Source: Sphingomonas melonis (GTDB lineage: Bacteria > Pseudomonadota > Alphaproteobacteria > Sphingomonadales > Sphingomonadaceae). From it: a DNA stretch of 64,000 nt. The notes beneath the pieces were generated by a model that was not told where the DNA came from, did not search any database, and was given only the letters and a program-made list of their open reading frames with translations. A program made the position numbers and the translations under genes. The number at the start of each line of letters is the position of its first letter. Within the stretch, counting starts at the first letter, position 1. The stretch spans positions 62,001 to 126,000 of the forward strand of contig NZ_JACCBY010000005.1 of assembly GCF_013409985.1 (NCBI RefSeq), written 5' to 3'. Of this stretch, positions 7,647 to 18,600 are shown in pieces.

Positions 7647-7872
7647 GCTTCTCCTGGTCGACCGGGATCTCGATCGCCGGCGCGATCGCGCGCGGCGCGC
7701 GGCGGATGACGCTCTGCACCGTGTCGGTCTCGTAGATCCGGATCAGCGTCCAGAAGATGGTCAGAATGGCCGCGATATGCGGCAGCAGCTGCGCGATCGT
7801 GCCGACGACGATGCCGGCAGATACGACGTCGGCCGACGCCTTCACGGCGCCGGGAACATGGTCCAGCGTCAT
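7636..7872 (-). CDS. Putative holin
   Basis: A 78-residue membrane protein with one or two hydrophobic helices (about residues 13-45) and a charged, basic C-terminal tail. Its 3' end overlaps the endolysin start by 11 bases. Position immediately before the endolysin and the overall shape fit a small holin that permeabilises or depolarises the inner membrane and so activates the endolysin. No holin family is certain from sequence alone. Confidence 0.65.
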   Translation of the reverse strand: MTLDHVPGAVKASADVVSAGIVVGTIAQLLPHIAAILTIFWTLIRIYETDTVQSVIRRAPRAIAPAIEIPVDQEKHDG

Positions 7873-7917
7873 CGGGTATCTCCAATGTTATGAGGGGGCG
7901 GCCGTGCCGCCGTCCGG

Positions 7918-8277
7918 CTATGCCGGGGTGTTGGTGTCGGCCGGCGCCGGTGCGGCGTCCGCCCGGGTTGGTTCGGCCTCGGGGGTCGCCAAGTGGGTGG
8001 CAAACGCGGCGACCTGGGCGCCGCTAAAGCCCATGACGGTTTCGATGTTGCCCAGCATGTCAGCGACGGTCGGGTCGCTGGCCACCAGGAGCTGGCGGCA
8101 GGACGCTGCGGCGTCGACGATCGGCGCGACCTTGGCGGTCGTGAACGCGTCGACCAGCTTGCCGACGAGGGCGAGCTTTGCCTTTCGCGCGTCCTCTCGC
8201 GCCGACCAATCGGCGATCGCCTTGCGATAAATTAGATCGTCGAGCGTCTTCTGATCGTCTTCCGTGAACGTGCTCAT
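7918..8277 (-). CDS. Phage protein of unknown function (119 aa)
   Basis: A 119-residue soluble protein, mostly helical, with an acidic N-terminus and a Pro/Ala/Thr-rich tail from residue 98 (repeated APA and PT). No family is recognised. It lies between the tail-tip genes and the holin in the leftward operon. Tail-tip assembly or a lysis accessory role is possible. Confidence 0.55.
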   Translation of the reverse strand: MSTFTEDDQKTLDDLIYRKAIADWSAREDARKAKLALVGKLVDAFTTAKVAPIVDAAASCRQLLVASDPTVADMLGNIETVMGFSGAQVAAFATHLATPEAEPTRADAAPAPADTNTPA

Positions 8278-8316
8278 TTCGGTGCCTCTTCTTGGTTTGC
8301 TTGATTGATGCTGAGA

Positions 8317-9063
8317 TCAGAGGCCGGTGACGTCGACGATCAGCGCGTTGCCAAGCGGCCGAGTCCAGTCCGGCGGATAGTCGGGCGGGGTCGGCCCGAA
8401 GCCGAGCTGGCCGCGAACATCGTCCCAGCTGACCTCACCGCTTGAAATGGCGCCGCCCGAGACGCGCGTGCCGTACAGCTTGCCGTCGTTCTGGTAGGAC
8501 CACGACGAGTCGCGACCCTGCGGTGAGCCGTCCCAGATGATCTCTTGGCCGTTGAGGAAGTAGCTGCCTGGCGACAATGGGCGGCGGTGGCCGGCGAAGT
8601 CCTGCTGCGCGACCGCGTAGGTGCGCGAGGCGTCCAGGTTCCGGCTGTCGCCGGCGCTCGTCAGCCGATCGACCACACGGAACACGTCGTAGTCGCTGCT
8701 GTAGATGATCACGCCGGTCTGCGGATTGCGGAGCGTCAGACCGCCAGGCGACCGCGGCATGTTGCTCGACAGATCGAACATCCAATAGCTGACGGTGCCG
8801 CTGGCAACCGAGCAGGCATAGTGCGCGTAAGTCTGACCGTTGATCTGGGTCGTGCCGGCCTTGGCGGTGAAGAACGGCGCCGCGACCGCGAGCACCCGTG
8901 TTGCGCTTGCGCTCGGGATCGGGATCAGCGCCGATCCCGGCGTGGTGTTTCCGGCGACCCGGCCCTGCACATTGACCGAGCCCTTGCCGACCATCTGGAA
9001 TGTGAGCGCCGAGGCGTCGAACTGGATACGGCCGTCCGGCCGCCGGATGCGCGCGGTGACCAT
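8317..9063 (-). CDS. Tail-tip associated protein (248 aa)
   Basis: A 248-residue, beta-rich protein with many Gly, Ser and Asn residues and a C-terminal stretch (FGPTPPDYPPDWTRPLG) that looks extended. No enzyme motif is visible. It is coupled to the 103-residue gene by a one-base overlap and follows the large tail-tip protein, so it is probably part of the tail tip or a receptor-binding accessory. Confidence 0.55.
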   Translation of the reverse strand: MVTARIRRPDGRIQFDASALTFQMVGKGSVNVQGRVAGNTTPGSALIPIPSASATRVLAVAAPFFTAKAGTTQINGQTYAHYACSVASGTVSYWMFDLSSNMPRSPGGLTLRNPQTGVIIYSSDYDVFRVVDRLTSAGDSRNLDASRTYAVAQQDFAGHRRPLSPGSYFLNGQEIIWDGSPQGRDSSWSYQNDGKLYGTRVSGGAISSGEVSWDDVRGQLGFGPTPPDYPPDWTRPLGNALIVDVTGL

Positions 9064-9374
9064 CAGGGAACAACCCCATAGAGGAAGGTGGTCGGCGCCC
9101 TCTCGGCTGCATTGCTGCCCGAGCGGGGATACCGCCAGGTCAGCGTGTTGCCGGAGAAGGTGAAGACAGCCTCGTAACCGTCGCGACCGACGAACCCGCC
9201 GAGCAGCGTGAACACCACGCCCGTTCCCCAGCTGAACCGGTCGTCGGTGATGGTCCCGGACTGCGCCGTCCCGGCACCGCCGATGCTGGCGGTGCCGAGG
9301 TGGAGCATGGCGTTCGTGTTGCTGTCGAGCCTCACCCGATTGGTCGCGCGATCTCGCACGATGAGGCGTGCCAT
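9063..9374 (-). CDS. Small tail-tip associated protein (103 aa)
   Basis: A 103-residue protein of beta-type composition (FTLLGGF, AVFTFSGNTLTWRYP). It overlaps its neighbours by one base on each side (9374 and 9063), so it is made together with the large tail-tip protein and the 248-residue protein. No family is recognised. Confidence 0.55.
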   Translation of the reverse strand: MARLIVRDRATNRVRLDSNTNAMLHLGTASIGGAGTAQSGTITDDRFSWGTGVVFTLLGGFVGRDGYEAVFTFSGNTLTWRYPRSGSNAAERAPTTFLYGVVP

Positions 9375-12300
9375 CAGTCGACCGTGAGTTCGATCACCCG
9401 CACGCCGTTCGGCGCGGTGATGATAAAGCCGTGATCGCTATCGATCGAGATGACGTTTCCGCCGACGTTCTTCTGCACCTTCACGTTGCCGACGAAGTTG
9501 ATGTTGTCGGCACCGAAGTCGATGGCTGTCCCGTTGATCGTGTCAGAGCGGATCGTCGCTGTCGCGTTGCCGCCGCCTGATCCGGCGGTCAGCTCGATGC
9601 GAGCCGCCGCCTGCTTGGTGCGCAGGTCAGCAACCGCGGTCTCGGTGATGCCGGTCCGGCTGGCGAGGTTGCCCGCGGTCGCCTCAGTGTTGCTGACCCG
9701 CTGCGCCAGCGAACCGTACTGATCGGACAGCGTCTTGTTGATCTGCTCGATGCGCGTGGCGTTGGTGGCTGCATTGGTGAGCGCGCGGCGCCCCTCAATC
9801 TCCATGTTGGTCGCAGGGCGAATGACCGCCTTATGCCAAATGGTCCGGAGGAAGCCGACGCCGGCTTGCCCGTAAGAGCCGAAGCGCTCCCAGCCCGCCA
9901 TCAGGTACATGAGCGTGTTGGTGCTGTCGGCACCGTTGTAGACCAGGAACGCCCACTGCCTACGGTTGTTGGCCTGATCGGTGATGACCTCGGACGTGTC
10001 AGCGTATCGGCCGAACGAGAAGGTGTTGTCCGACTCGTAGCCATTGTTGAAGTTGATGTGCACGCCGGCACCGGTCCAGATGCCGTCCTCAGCCCGCACA
10101 TCGACTTCCATGACGTACCAGCCGCGCGGCAAGGCACCGAGCCCGATCCGAACCCCACAGTTGAGCCCTTGGCGGTCGACCTGAAGGCTGCGGAGCCCGC
10201 TATACGGGTTCAGGTAACCGGCAGCACCGCCATACGGCCCGATGAAGCCACCGCCCGACTGCGACCAGATGACATACCCTGGCGGAGTGTTGCCGTTCCC
10301 TGCCGTCGACCAAGCCGGATCGGCGAAGAAGGGATTGCGGTTGAGCGCACTGTTGCCAAACGACGACGACAAACTCGCGTAGGTCTGAGCCTGGGCGCGG
10401 CTGGCATCTGCCGCGACCGCAGATCCACTGGCAGCACCTGCCGCGCTCTGCGCCGACCCGTTGGCGGCCTGTGCGTCAAGCTTCGACTTATCGGCAGCCG
10501 AGGCACTCGCGCCCGCGGCATCTGCCTTGGTCGATGCGGTAGACGCGCTGGTGTTGGCCGCGTTCGCATATCCCTGGGCGGCCGTCTGTCCTTCGACGTC
10601 CTCCATGTAGAGGAGCGAGACCTCGCATGGCGTGCCGCTGGTCCGGTACATGACACGGCCCCATGCCGCGCCCGCAGGCCAGGTGAAGCCTGACGACCCG
10701 TCGCCACTGATGACGGCCGTGATGTCCTTATAGCCGTCGGCAACGGTGAAATTGGGGATCGACGTCACCAACACGGTATTGCCCGCCATCAAGGCGCCGT
10801 TGGCGTCGAAGAAGGTGCAGCACAGGATATGGCCACTGACTTGGGGGCCATCCTGAGTGAGCTTCACCCGGGCGTAGAGGCGGTATCGCTTACCCGGCTG
10901 CAGCCTCGTCGGCCCCTTCGGGTGCACGTGGTACGTGTTGGCGCCCACGCGCAGCATGCCCCCGACGGCGCTGAAGATACCGTCCTGGGTCAGATTGTTG
11001 GTCGGCGCGAAGTCGTTGTACTGGTTGTACGACCAAAGCGTCATCGCCATGCCCGGCGACCGGTTGTCGTTTGCCGAGTTGGCGGCCGCATCCGTGGCAC
11101 TGCGCGACGCCAGCACCGCCTGAGTGGCGGCCGTGTTCGCCGACCCCTGCGCGCCCGAGGCGCTGGTAACAGCCGTGTCGCGGGCGCTTTCGGCCCCACC
11201 TCGGGCGGTGACAGCGGCTTGCCGCGAACTTTCCGCAGCGCTTGCCGACTGACCTGCTGCCGTGTTGGAGGCCGCGGCCGATGATGCGCTGGCGCTCGAC
11301 GCGTCAGCATAGCCTTTGCCGGTGACCTCAGAGGTCACGTCGGTAATGGTGATGCTGCGGATCTCGTAGCGGCCGTCGGCGTAGACGTCTTTCGAGAAAT
11401 AGGGACGCACATAGACGGCACCGGCGACGGTACCGATCGTCAGGTCGCGGGTGTGATTTGCATCGGCAGCTGCGATGCCGACCTGCTGCGCCGAAATCTG
11501 GTTATAGTTGGCGTCGAGGTAGGCCAGCCCGATGTAATGGGTGCCATTGAGGTTATCGACGTTGGCGCCGACGACTGCGGTGCGCACGATCCGGCCCGGA
11601 ACATACGACACAACCCCGGCAGGACTGATCACCGCGTCACGAGGCGGCAGCCGAACAACCCAGCCGTTGTTCTGATAGAACTCGTAGCCCCACGGCGTTG
11701 CCATTCTGGCCGTCGGCGTTCCGCTGAGACTGCCTACATACCAGTATTTCAGCGTGTCCGGCGTGAAGGTGGACAGGATCAGGTTGGCAGCGACAACCCC
11801 TGCCTGGTCGCGAGCCGACGCCGAGAGGCTCGCGCTGCTCGCGGCGCTATTCGATGATCCCGCGGCGTTCGTCTCGGAGGTAGCCGCCCTGCCCGCGCTC
11901 GCTGACGCCTGGCCAGCCTGTGTCTTCGCGATGTCCGCGCTGGCCGACGCCGTGGAGGCAGAGCTGCCCGCCTCACCCGCCTTCTGCGTGGCAGTGGTGG
12001 CGGCGCCGCTCGCCGTCTGCGCAAAGCCCTTCGCATCCGTGACGGAGACCGCGGACGCCTTTGCGGCATCGCTGGCCACGACCTGCGCCGCACTGGCGGC
12101 ATCCCGCGCCGCCTGCGACTGATCGCGCGCGGCCTGCGAGGCGTCACGGGCTGCGTTCGCCGCGTCGACCTGCTGCGACAGATCGGTCTGCCCCTCGCCC
12201 ACGGTGGCCACCAAGCCGTCGATGTCGGCGCGCGCCTTGTCGATCTGCTTGATCACGTCGACGACCGGCCGATCGCCGACGTTCGTGCCGACCGGAGCGC

Positions 12301-13993
12301 CCACGGTCGCACCGTCCTCCGGCTTCTTGCCATCGTCGTCGGCGACCGCGCTCCAATTCGCCGTCGTGCCCGCCTCGTCGATCGCCTGGACCAGCGCGCT
12401 GTTGCTGGCGTCGTAGACGATCGCCGCCGCCGCCTGCACCGGCGGTGCGTCGCTTGCGTCCCACTGGTAGAAGCTGGCGCTCTCGAAGGTGAGCGTCATG
12501 TTGCAGGTGCCGTTCTGCCCCAGCTCCTGTTCCTTCACCCGGAACAGGGCACGCGCGAAGCTCAGCGGCGCGAAGGTGAACGGGACCGGGTCACCGACGG
12601 CGTATTTCCAGGCGCGGATATCGAACGGCGCGGTGAACTCGCGGGGATACTGCTTGCGCTGCAGGATCTGCTTGGCGACCCGCTGGGCATGGCTCGGGCT
12701 CTCGACGGCGCCGAGATCGAGCGGGAAGATACGATCCTGCCCGTCGAGGCTCGCCAGGCGAACCTCGGGGTAGTCGATCATCTGGTAGAGCGAGTTCGTC
12801 GACGCATCGACGTACTTGCCGCGCACCACGTTCGGCACCGTCTCGAGCGCCGCGTCGGGGTTCCAGTTGAACGCGCCGATCACGTCGTCGTCGTTGAGGC
12901 CGGCGTCGACGGCCGCCAGCGCGAGGTCGTTGTGCGCAATCACCAGCGCCAGCTTGCCCCCGGTGTCGCGGAAGCGGCCGCAGCAGGCCGCGCAGAGCAT
13001 ATCGAGCGCCGTCTTGGCGTCGTCACCCTCGGAGATCACCGACGCGCCGTGGTAGCGCGGCTCCTGCCCCCCGGCGGACCGGTTGACCAGCTCGTCGGCA
13101 AGGTTCGCCGCAACGATGAACGAACCAAGGTCGAGCCGCCGCGCCGGCACGCCGGAGCCCGTCGCCAGCTTCATCTCGCCGGTGGTCGGATTGCGGATGC
13201 GCCAGCCGAGCACAACGCGCAGCACATGCAGCGCCAGGTTCTCGCCAATCACCGCGCCGTCGTCGGCGGTGTAGCGCCAGGTCGACTGATCGTTCGCGCG
13301 CATCGGGCCGTTGCCGCCCGGGACGGTGCTGTCGCGGCGCGGATCGTACAGCTTGGCGCCGCGGCCGATCACGGTGATGCGGCTCGGCAAGCCGGACGAG
13401 AACGGGCTCTCAGCCTTCTTGCTGTTGCCGGTGACCTTGAAGCGCCAGTGCGAATAGGTGCAGCCGGTCAGGCGCGCGCTCTGGTTCCACCGGCCCGAGC
13501 CGATGACGAAGGCGTTCGCCGGCGATCCCTCGAGGACGATATGCGGAACCGAAAAATAGCCACGGTACTTGCCGACCACGCCGGTCGTCGCCGACCAGGC
13601 CATCTCGGTGTTGAACCAGATCTCCTCGATGCCGTCGGAGGCGTGGCTCGCATGGGCGACGACCCAATCACAATATTCCTGATCCTTGCCGGACCATTCC
13701 TCGAATCGCACATCGACCGGCATTGCGGTCTGACCCAGCACCGTCTTGCGGAAGGCGCGTGGATCGATGCTGGCGGTCAGCCGCTCGGTCTGCGACGCCG
13801 GCACCTTGGGCGCCTTCATCAACAGGCTGGCTGCCGCGCTGAGGCCGCCGGCCGCCAGCAGCATCGTGCTGGTCGAGACGCCGAACAGCGTGAGGCTGCC
13901 GGCGAGGCCGCCGAGCGCCACGGCGCCGACGCCGGTCGCGATCAGTGCGGCCGCGCCGATACCGATCGCGGCGATCTTGAGAGCTTTGGCCAT
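9374..13993 (-). CDS. Tail tip / host-specificity protein (gpJ-like)
   Basis: The largest tail protein, 1,539 residues. It opens with a hydrophobic Gly/Ala segment (about 1-60), followed by the central baseplate-hub-like region found in lambda J and similar proteins (to about residue 520). From about 590 to 720, and again in later blocks, it is an Ala/Ser/Thr-rich heptad-like helix (repeated SASAS, DQSQAARDA types), probably a trimeric coiled stalk. These blocks alternate with beta domains that may bind the host surface. It lies downstream of the tape measure and minor tail genes, the usual place for the central fibre and host-range determinant. Confidence 0.8.
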   Translation of the reverse strand: MAKALKIAAIGIGAAALIATGVGAVALGGLAGSLTLFGVSTSTMLLAAGGLSAAASLLMKAPKVPASQTERLTASIDPRAFRKTVLGQTAMPVDVRFEEWSGKDQEYCDWVVAHASHASDGIEEIWFNTEMAWSATTGVVGKYRGYFSVPHIVLEGSPANAFVIGSGRWNQSARLTGCTYSHWRFKVTGNSKKAESPFSSGLPSRITVIGRGAKLYDPRRDSTVPGGNGPMRANDQSTWRYTADDGAVIGENLALHVLRVVLGWRIRNPTTGEMKLATGSGVPARRLDLGSFIVAANLADELVNRSAGGQEPRYHGASVISEGDDAKTALDMLCAACCGRFRDTGGKLALVIAHNDLALAAVDAGLNDDDVIGAFNWNPDAALETVPNVVRGKYVDASTNSLYQMIDYPEVRLASLDGQDRIFPLDLGAVESPSHAQRVAKQILQRKQYPREFTAPFDIRAWKYAVGDPVPFTFAPLSFARALFRVKEQELGQNGTCNMTLTFESASFYQWDASDAPPVQAAAAIVYDASNSALVQAIDEAGTTANWSAVADDDGKKPEDGATVGAPVGTNVGDRPVVDVIKQIDKARADIDGLVATVGEGQTDLSQQVDAANAARDASQAARDQSQAARDAASAAQVVASDAAKASAVSVTDAKGFAQTASGAATTATQKAGEAGSSASTASASADIAKTQAGQASASAGRAATSETNAAGSSNSAASSASLSASARDQAGVVAANLILSTFTPDTLKYWYVGSLSGTPTARMATPWGYEFYQNNGWVVRLPPRDAVISPAGVVSYVPGRIVRTAVVGANVDNLNGTHYIGLAYLDANYNQISAQQVGIAAADANHTRDLTIGTVAGAVYVRPYFSKDVYADGRYEIRSITITDVTSEVTGKGYADASSASASSAAASNTAAGQSASAAESSRQAAVTARGGAESARDTAVTSASGAQGSANTAATQAVLASRSATDAAANSANDNRSPGMAMTLWSYNQYNDFAPTNNLTQDGIFSAVGGMLRVGANTYHVHPKGPTRLQPGKRYRLYARVKLTQDGPQVSGHILCCTFFDANGALMAGNTVLVTSIPNFTVADGYKDITAVISGDGSSGFTWPAGAAWGRVMYRTSGTPCEVSLLYMEDVEGQTAAQGYANAANTSASTASTKADAAGASASAADKSKLDAQAANGSAQSAAGAASGSAVAADASRAQAQTYASLSSSFGNSALNRNPFFADPAWSTAGNGNTPPGYVIWSQSGGGFIGPYGGAAGYLNPYSGLRSLQVDRQGLNCGVRIGLGALPRGWYVMEVDVRAEDGIWTGAGVHINFNNGYESDNTFSFGRYADTSEVITDQANNRRQWAFLVYNGADSTNTLMYLMAGWERFGSYGQAGVGFLRTIWHKAVIRPATNMEIEGRRALTNAATNATRIEQINKTLSDQYGSLAQRVSNTEATAGNLASRTGITETAVADLRTKQAAARIELTAGSGGGNATATIRSDTINGTAIDFGADNINFVGNVKVQKNVGGNVISIDSDHGFIITAPNGVRVIELTVD

Positions 13994-13994
13994 C

Positions 13995-14417
13995 CTAGAA
14001 GCCGAACCGGACGTGCCAGGCGCGGGGCTCGACCCACTTCGCCCGTTCGAACAGCACCAGGCCCTCGCGATCGCCCTCGCGGCCGACGGCGACCAGCGCC
14101 GGGCCTAGGCACACGCCGAGCAGGCCCGACGACATGACGATATCGCCGCGGTGGGCCAGCGCCGGATCTACGACGTCGAACTTGGCGTCGAGCGTAGCCG
14201 CCAGCGTGCCGGCGCCGAAGCGGCGGAGCGCGCGGACGGATCCACGTGGCGTGCTGTAGCGGCCTCGGAACTCGGGCATGGGATCGATGCCGGTCATCGC
14301 GTCGATCGCGCCGGCCGCGAACGTGCAGCAGTCATGCTCGCCCCAGGCAAAGGCACGCGCGCGCAATGGCTCGAGGTACGCGGCAAGGCGCACCTCCCAA
14401 TCGGGTTTCCGGTACAT
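13995..14417 (-). CDS. NlpC/P60-like tail peptidase (DUF6950 type)
   Basis: A 140-residue protein with FAWGEHDCCTFAAGAIDAMTG, in which the first Cys of HDCC is the likely nucleophile, and AHRGDIVM, which may supply the His side of the site. Such proteins in siphophage tails cut peptidoglycan cross-links to let DNA in, and often sit just before the tail-tip gene, as here. ATG at 14417 follows the preceding gene by 11 bases; longer frames overlap that gene entirely. Confidence 0.7.
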   Translation of the reverse strand: MYRKPDWEVRLAAYLEPLRARAFAWGEHDCCTFAAGAIDAMTGIDPMPEFRGRYSTPRGSVRALRRFGAGTLAATLDAKFDVVDPALAHRGDIVMSSGLLGVCLGPALVAVGREGDREGLVLFERAKWVEPRAWHVRFGF

Positions 14418-14428
14418 GGCGGCTCCGA

Positions 14429-15016
14429 TCAGCTGCGCGCGCTGGCGCCGTTGGCGATCGCGATCGAGAGCGCGGCCGACGTGTCGCCGGGATCGTAGCT
14501 CAGCTGATCGAGATAGGTGCGGTTCGAGGCGTTGCCGAAGAAGGCGAGGTACGTCTCGACGTTGAGGTTGATGACCTGCCCCTGCCGATCGCCGCTGATC
14601 TGCGGGACCGACATATAGCCGGTGTAGAAGGACCAGATCGCGCCGATCCGGGTGAGGTTCTGCGGATCGAGCATCGCGCGCCACAGGCGGCAATCGCGGC
14701 CGGCCCAGTTCTTCCGGTCGCCGATCTCGGTCATGATTTCGTCGTCGACGCTGGCCAGGCCGGACAGCTGCAGGGACAGCGTGTCGCTGCCGCCCTCCTT
14801 CGCCTTCACCGGTCCTACCGAGACCATGCGCGGATCCACGGCGTTGAAGGTGAAGCCGTCGAGATCGGCGTCGCCGGTACCGGAGAAGGTGAACGAATAG
14901 GGCGCGTTGGTGACCCGGATCGGCGCGCCGGCGAGGTCCAGCCAGGCGAAGGTGACCGGCCGGCGGACAGCTGCGGCGAGCGCCGCCTGGGCGCCGGCGT
15001 CGGGGCGGATGTCCAT
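14429..15016 (-). CDS. Minor tail protein (DUF2163-like)
   Basis: A 195-residue protein with the phrases RRPVTFAWLDLAG, APYSFTFSGTGDADLDG and VETYLAFFGNASNRTYLDQ, typical of minor tail proteins that sit between tape measure and tail tip in alphaproteobacterial siphophages and gene transfer agents. The family assignment is from memory and tentative. It is coupled to the upstream gene by a one-base overlap. Confidence 0.6.
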   Translation of the reverse strand: MDIRPDAGAQAALAAAVRRPVTFAWLDLAGAPIRVTNAPYSFTFSGTGDADLDGFTFNAVDPRMVSVGPVKAKEGGSDTLSLQLSGLASVDDEIMTEIGDRKNWAGRDCRLWRAMLDPQNLTRIGAIWSFYTGYMSVPQISGDRQGQVINLNVETYLAFFGNASNRTYLDQLSYDPGDTSAALSIAIANGASARS

Positions 15017-15612
15017 CAGCCAGCCTCTTCGCAGTCGAAGGTGATCGCGTAGTTTTGCCCGATGCCGACCTTCCAGCCGTTCTTCGGGTCGCTCATCGCC
15101 ATGACGGCGTAGGGCAAGCGCACCTCAACCGGCGCGGCGTCGACCGTCGCGAAACGGACATACGGCTTCACGCTGAGCGTCGCCTCGCCGCTGGCGTTCG
15201 CCACGACGGGCGCCGTGAGCATCAGCAGCTGGTCGGCGATCGTCACGAACTGGCCGCGCTTCAGCTTCTGCCCAGCATCGCCCCAGCCGTTGGTGATGAT
15301 GCTGCGCCCGCCCTGCCCCGCGCCCTTCACCTTCACCGCAAGCCCCGCCGCGATTTGCGGCCGCTCAACGGCGATCACGCGGAAGCTATTGGCGATACCG
15401 TCGCAGTCGACGACGAACGCACGCCAGTCGAGCACGCGGTCCTCGCCGACGATCGGCGGCAGCGTGACCTTGGCGAACCAGCGCGGCGCGGCGGTGAGCA
15501 GCGTGACGCGGCGCCGGCCAGTGAACTCGCCGCGATTCGCCTGGCCCGGCTGATCGATGTTCCATTCGATGTTCGCGGCGGTTGGCGCGGCAGGCATATT
15601 GATCAACATCAA
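15016..15612 (-). CDS. Minor tail protein (198 aa)
   Basis: A 198-residue protein with WNIDQPGQANRGEFTGRRRV near the start and a beta-rich body. The segment GQKLKRGQFVTIADQLLMLTAP resembles phage distal-tail proteins. No motif for catalysis is seen. Its start overlaps the tape measure stop (15609-15612), so it belongs to the same translational unit and probably to the distal tail. Confidence 0.6.
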   Translation of the reverse strand: MMLINMPAAPTAANIEWNIDQPGQANRGEFTGRRRVTLLTAAPRWFAKVTLPPIVGEDRVLDWRAFVVDCDGIANSFRVIAVERPQIAAGLAVKVKGAGQGGRSIITNGWGDAGQKLKRGQFVTIADQLLMLTAPVVANASGEATLSVKPYVRFATVDAAPVEVRLPYAVMAMSDPKNGWKVGIGQNYAITFDCEEAG

Positions 15613-18600
15613 CCAAGGCCCCCAGGCAATTCAGCGCGGCGCAGCTTCTCGATCGTCCGTGCCTGCGCGCCGCTCATGATCGGCTCGGCGGAGGCAGCGA
15701 CGGTGCGGAACGACACGTCCTGCATTCTCGCGTCGAACTCCGGCCCGGCGTTCACCGCGATCGAGCCCTCGACGACGAGCCGATCGCGGCGGCCGCCGGC
15801 GCCGGCGCCGGCGACGTCGCGCATGCTCGGCGCCTTGGCGGCGCTGAGCCGCGGGCGGCCGATTGCACCGCCGGTGGCGAGACCCGGCATCCGGAAGGTG
15901 CCCTTGTTCATCGCATCGATGACGGGCCAATATTTCGAGGTCGCCGCGGCGGTGACGATAGACTCGCCATTCGACACCATGAGCGGATCCTTGCCGTCGA
16001 TCAGCGCGAAGATGCTGTCGGAGGTGCCGGTGCCCGGGCCAGAGATCTTGCCGCCGGTCGCCCGACCTTCGATCTTGCCGCCGGTCTTCAAGCCGAAGAA
16101 GCTGCCGCCGATCGCCGAGACGATCGCCTTCTCGATCGCGATGCGCGCGAGATCCGCGATAATTTGCGAAGCCATCTTCTTGAAGGCCGAGCTGACACTC
16201 TCCGTGCCCGAGATCAGGCCGCTGAGGCCGCTCTCGATGGTTTCGAAGCCGTCGACCGCGACGCCCTGCAGCGCCTCCTTCATGTCGCCGGTCGCGTTGC
16301 GCAGGCGCTCGCGATATTGGTCGAGCGGTCCGGCGTTCTTGCGATCGAGGCTCTGCTGATCGGCTCCCTGCAGCTGACCCAGCATCGCCAGCCGCTGCTG
16401 GGCGATCTTCTTTTCGGCTTCCGTTGAATCGCGTGACGCGATCACGCCTTCGAGCTTGGCGCGCTCCTCGGCATACTGGACGTCGAGGATCCGCTGCTCG
16501 AGATCGCGGCGCTGGGCTGCCGTGGTGACCAGATCGCCCTGCTTCTGCAGCAGCTCGACTTCATTGGCGCGGCTGGCTGACGCGACGGTAAGCGCCTCGT
16601 CAGCGATGCGCTGGCGCTCGCGCGCGTCGACGACGTCCGTCTCGAGCGCCGCGCGCTGGTCGTTGAGCCGCTGCAGCTCGAGCTTGCGGGTCTCGGCGAC
16701 CTTCCCTTCGCCCAGGCCGCCCTGTTTCGCCTGCTGGGCGATCTCGTTGTTCCGGTTCTGGCGCTCGGCCTCGATCCGGTCCTTCTCGATCTTGGCCCGC
16801 TCGATCGCCGAGTTGGTCAGGTCGGCGCGCGCCGCGGCGATGTCGTTGTTCGCCTGGCGCTCGGCCGAGCTGTACGCGCGCTCGTCGGCCGCCGCGTCGC
16901 GGACCTCGGTGCGCTGCTTGCGATCGGCGGCCGCGGCGGCACGATCCGCTTTCTTCTGCGCGGCGGTACCGGCCTTGGCGTCGCGATCACCCTGGGCGCC
17001 GGCGGCCGCGCCACGCAGCGAGCTGGCATCCTGGCTGGCGGCCTGCTGCGCCGATTCGGCGGAGAGGCCTTCCTTCCGATATTTCTTGTATTGGGTCAGC
17101 TCGAACTTCTGCGCCTCGAGGTTGTCGACCTGGGCACGGATGCCGCGTTTGCGCGCGACGACTAGGTCACGCGTGACGCGCGCCAGCTCGCCATCGATGT
17201 CGCGGCCGCCGTTGCGGTCGCTCTCGCGGATGCGGCTCTCGAGCGGAATGCTGGCCGCCCGTTGCGCGCCGCGATAAGCATTGCCCTGCAGGGACCGGTA
17301 ATACGCGACCAGGCGCGCATCCTGAGCGTTCGCCCGGCGGTCCGCATCGCTCAGCCCACCACCACTGATCGCCATGGCAGAGCCGCCCGAGACGCTGACC
17401 ATGCTCGGCCGCCGCGCGTTGATCCTCGCTTGCGCCTCGTTTGCGTTGTGCTCCGCGTCGACGGACTGCGTCGTCAGGCTCAACACCTGCTCGTGGCGGC
17501 GCGCCTCTGCCAGCTGGCGTAGCTTTCCGGCGGCCTCGCCGACCGCCCCAGCGAAGGCCAGCATCTTGCCGGTGGCGCTGCCCGCCGAGGCACCCGCCTG
17601 GTTGACGCCCGAGGCGGCGGCCGTGCTGCTCGAGGCGAGATCGCGAAGATCCTGGTTCAAACGGCGGCCCGCCTCGGCCGCGTGCGCCATCGATTCGGCC
17701 GTTGCCCGATTGCGCTCGTCTGCCGCGGCTGCCGCGCTGCGGAAGAGCAGCAACGCGCCGACAAGCGCACCGATCGCCAGCACCGCCGCACCGCCGGCGA
17801 CGGATCCGCCGATCAGCGTCAGGCCGCCGGCGAATAGCCGCGACGCCGCGTCGCCGGCCCGGGCGGCGAGCGTCGCGCGCGCCGACGCGGCGGTCGCGAC
17901 ATTGGCGGCCTCCGCCGATCGCAGCTGCGCCCCGGCCAGCGTTCCCTCCGCAACCGCCAGTTCGCCGTCGACAACAGCCAGGCGCTGCCTGGCGGCGGCC
18001 AGGCGCTGCGTCGCAAAGGTCGCATCGTTGTTCGCGGCCGCCTGCGCTGCAAGGGCGGCGTTCCGCCCGTTGAGCCCGCCCTGAGTAAGGGAGACGGCCG
18101 CCGCCTGCGCTGCGGCGCGGCGTTCCACGACCAGCGCCCGTTCCGCCGCGATCTGCTCGCGCAGCATGACCTGCTCGGCCTGGCGCGCGGCGATCGTGCT
18201 CTCGATCGAGGCGACCTCGGTCGCGGCGCCGGCGGCTGCCAGCTCGGCCGACCGCGCAGCGAGCTGCGTCCGGCTGACATAGCTCGCGTTGCCGAGCACG
18301 ACCTGCTGCGCAAGCGCGCGGTCCGCGTTCATGACGGTCGCAAGGACGGCCGACACGCCACCTACGGCGAGGCCGGCCGCCTTCACGCTGCCATAAGCCA
18401 CGGCGATCGTCGTCAGCGCTGGGATGACGGTGTCGAGATTGTTGGCCAGGGCCGCGATCCCGCCGGCGACGCGCGCGGTGGCGCTGAGGCTCGCATCGGT
18501 CTCGCCGATATATTTGCCGAGCGCGTTGTTGAGGACGGTGAACGACGCGCCGATCGTGAAGTTCGACTTGGCCGCCTGCGCCTCGAGCTGGGCGGATCCC

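Noticed and set aside
12689..14137. 482-codon plus-strand frame opposite the tail-tip gene
   Set aside because: Arg/Ala-rich shadow of the tail-tip and peptidase genes.
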